The translations under genes were made by a program, and so were the position numbers. Source: Chloroflexota bacterium (GTDB lineage: Bacteria > Chloroflexota > UBA11872 > VXOZ01). From it: a stretch of 54,119 nt of DNA. The notes under the pieces are model-generated. The model was given only the letters and a program-made list of their open reading frames with translations, was not told where the DNA came from and did not search any database. The stretch is from positions 1 to 54,119 of the forward strand of contig JAPPLM010000050.1 of the NCBI GenBank assembly GCA_028874195.1, given 5' to 3'. Position 1 is the first letter of the stretch; each line of letters opens with the position of its first letter. Shown piece after piece: positions 54,101 through 54,119 of this stretch.

Positions 54101-54119
54101 ATGAGAGCAGGCGTGGCAG
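54101..54119 (+). CDS. First codons of a gene continuing beyond the window
   Basis: An ATG at 54101 is preceded by AAAGGGAG with five bases spacing, an excellent ribosome site, and opens a frame reading MRAGVA at the window edge. Only six codons are visible, so no product can be named. Confidence 0.45.

Overview
The window is a GC-rich bacterial chromosome segment. It has no phage, plasmid or rRNA genes. It carries one tRNA and about forty protein genes on both strands. The content suggests an uncultured member of the Chloroflexota, possibly a host-associated or marine one. The clues are Tat/lipobox solute-binding lipoproteins without transporter partners, a decaprenyl-phosphate phosphoribosyltransferase-like UbiA protein, plant-type LRR and NHL/TolB surface proteins, a sulfatase, and very many short palindromic repeats. 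This assignment is an inference; no marker-gene phylogeny was possible.

Layout. 1-5.3 kb: a truncated secreted protein, a broken small ORF, a vWA-TolB lipoprotein divergent from an NHL-repeat protein, and a PaREP1/HEPN-like protein. 5.5-7.3 kb: a methyltransferase-like gene and an intact HTH antitoxin whose HigB/RelE-type toxin has decayed. 7.3-12 kb: gamma-glutamyltransferase, a repeat mosaic, and a FadN-type beta-oxidation fusion that contains in-frame repeat DNA. 12.1-15.8 kb: a four-module LRR protein. 16-20 kb: pheT and pheS, the latter preceded by a consensus promoter, a foldable leader and a terminator. 20.2-24.3 kb: a tightly packed AAA ATPase, a PD-(D/E)XK-like protein and a heavy-metal P-type ATPase. 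24.6-31.2 kb: small SRPBCC, retropepsin-like and NTF2-like proteins, tRNA-Glu, a DUF5343 protein, then UbiA, tilS, dut and ftsB/divIC. 31.9-37.2 kb: PEP-mutase family protein, solute-binding lipoprotein, Pro/Thr-rich lipoprotein, atypical crotonase and VapBC. 37.3-40.8 kb: uvrA inflated by two repeat insertions. 41-47.4 kb: second solute-binding lipoprotein, amidohydrolase, unknown protein, coaX and coaBC. 47.5-50 kb: groES under a consensus promoter with a CIRCE-like operator, then a divergent groEL. 50.2-54.1 kb: DUF6069 membrane protein, DGQHR-domain protein (frameshifted) overlapping a GIY-YIG nuclease, a sulfatase, and the first codons of another gene.

How it works together. Housekeeping functions (pheST, tilS, dut, uvrA, coaX/coaBC, groES) are mixed with accessory genes. 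Two accessory clusters look like uncharacterised nucleic-acid-targeting or defence modules: the AAA ATPase/PD-(D/E)XK pair (20184-22252) and the DGQHR/GIY-YIG pair (50872-52344). Each is joined by a 4-base overlap and looks less GC-rich than its surroundings by eye. The most unusual feature of the window is its palindromic repeats. They fill intergenic gaps and also sit in frame inside uvrA (two sites) and the fadN-like gene, where they are translated into low-complexity peptide. This resembles the Rickettsia palindromic elements.
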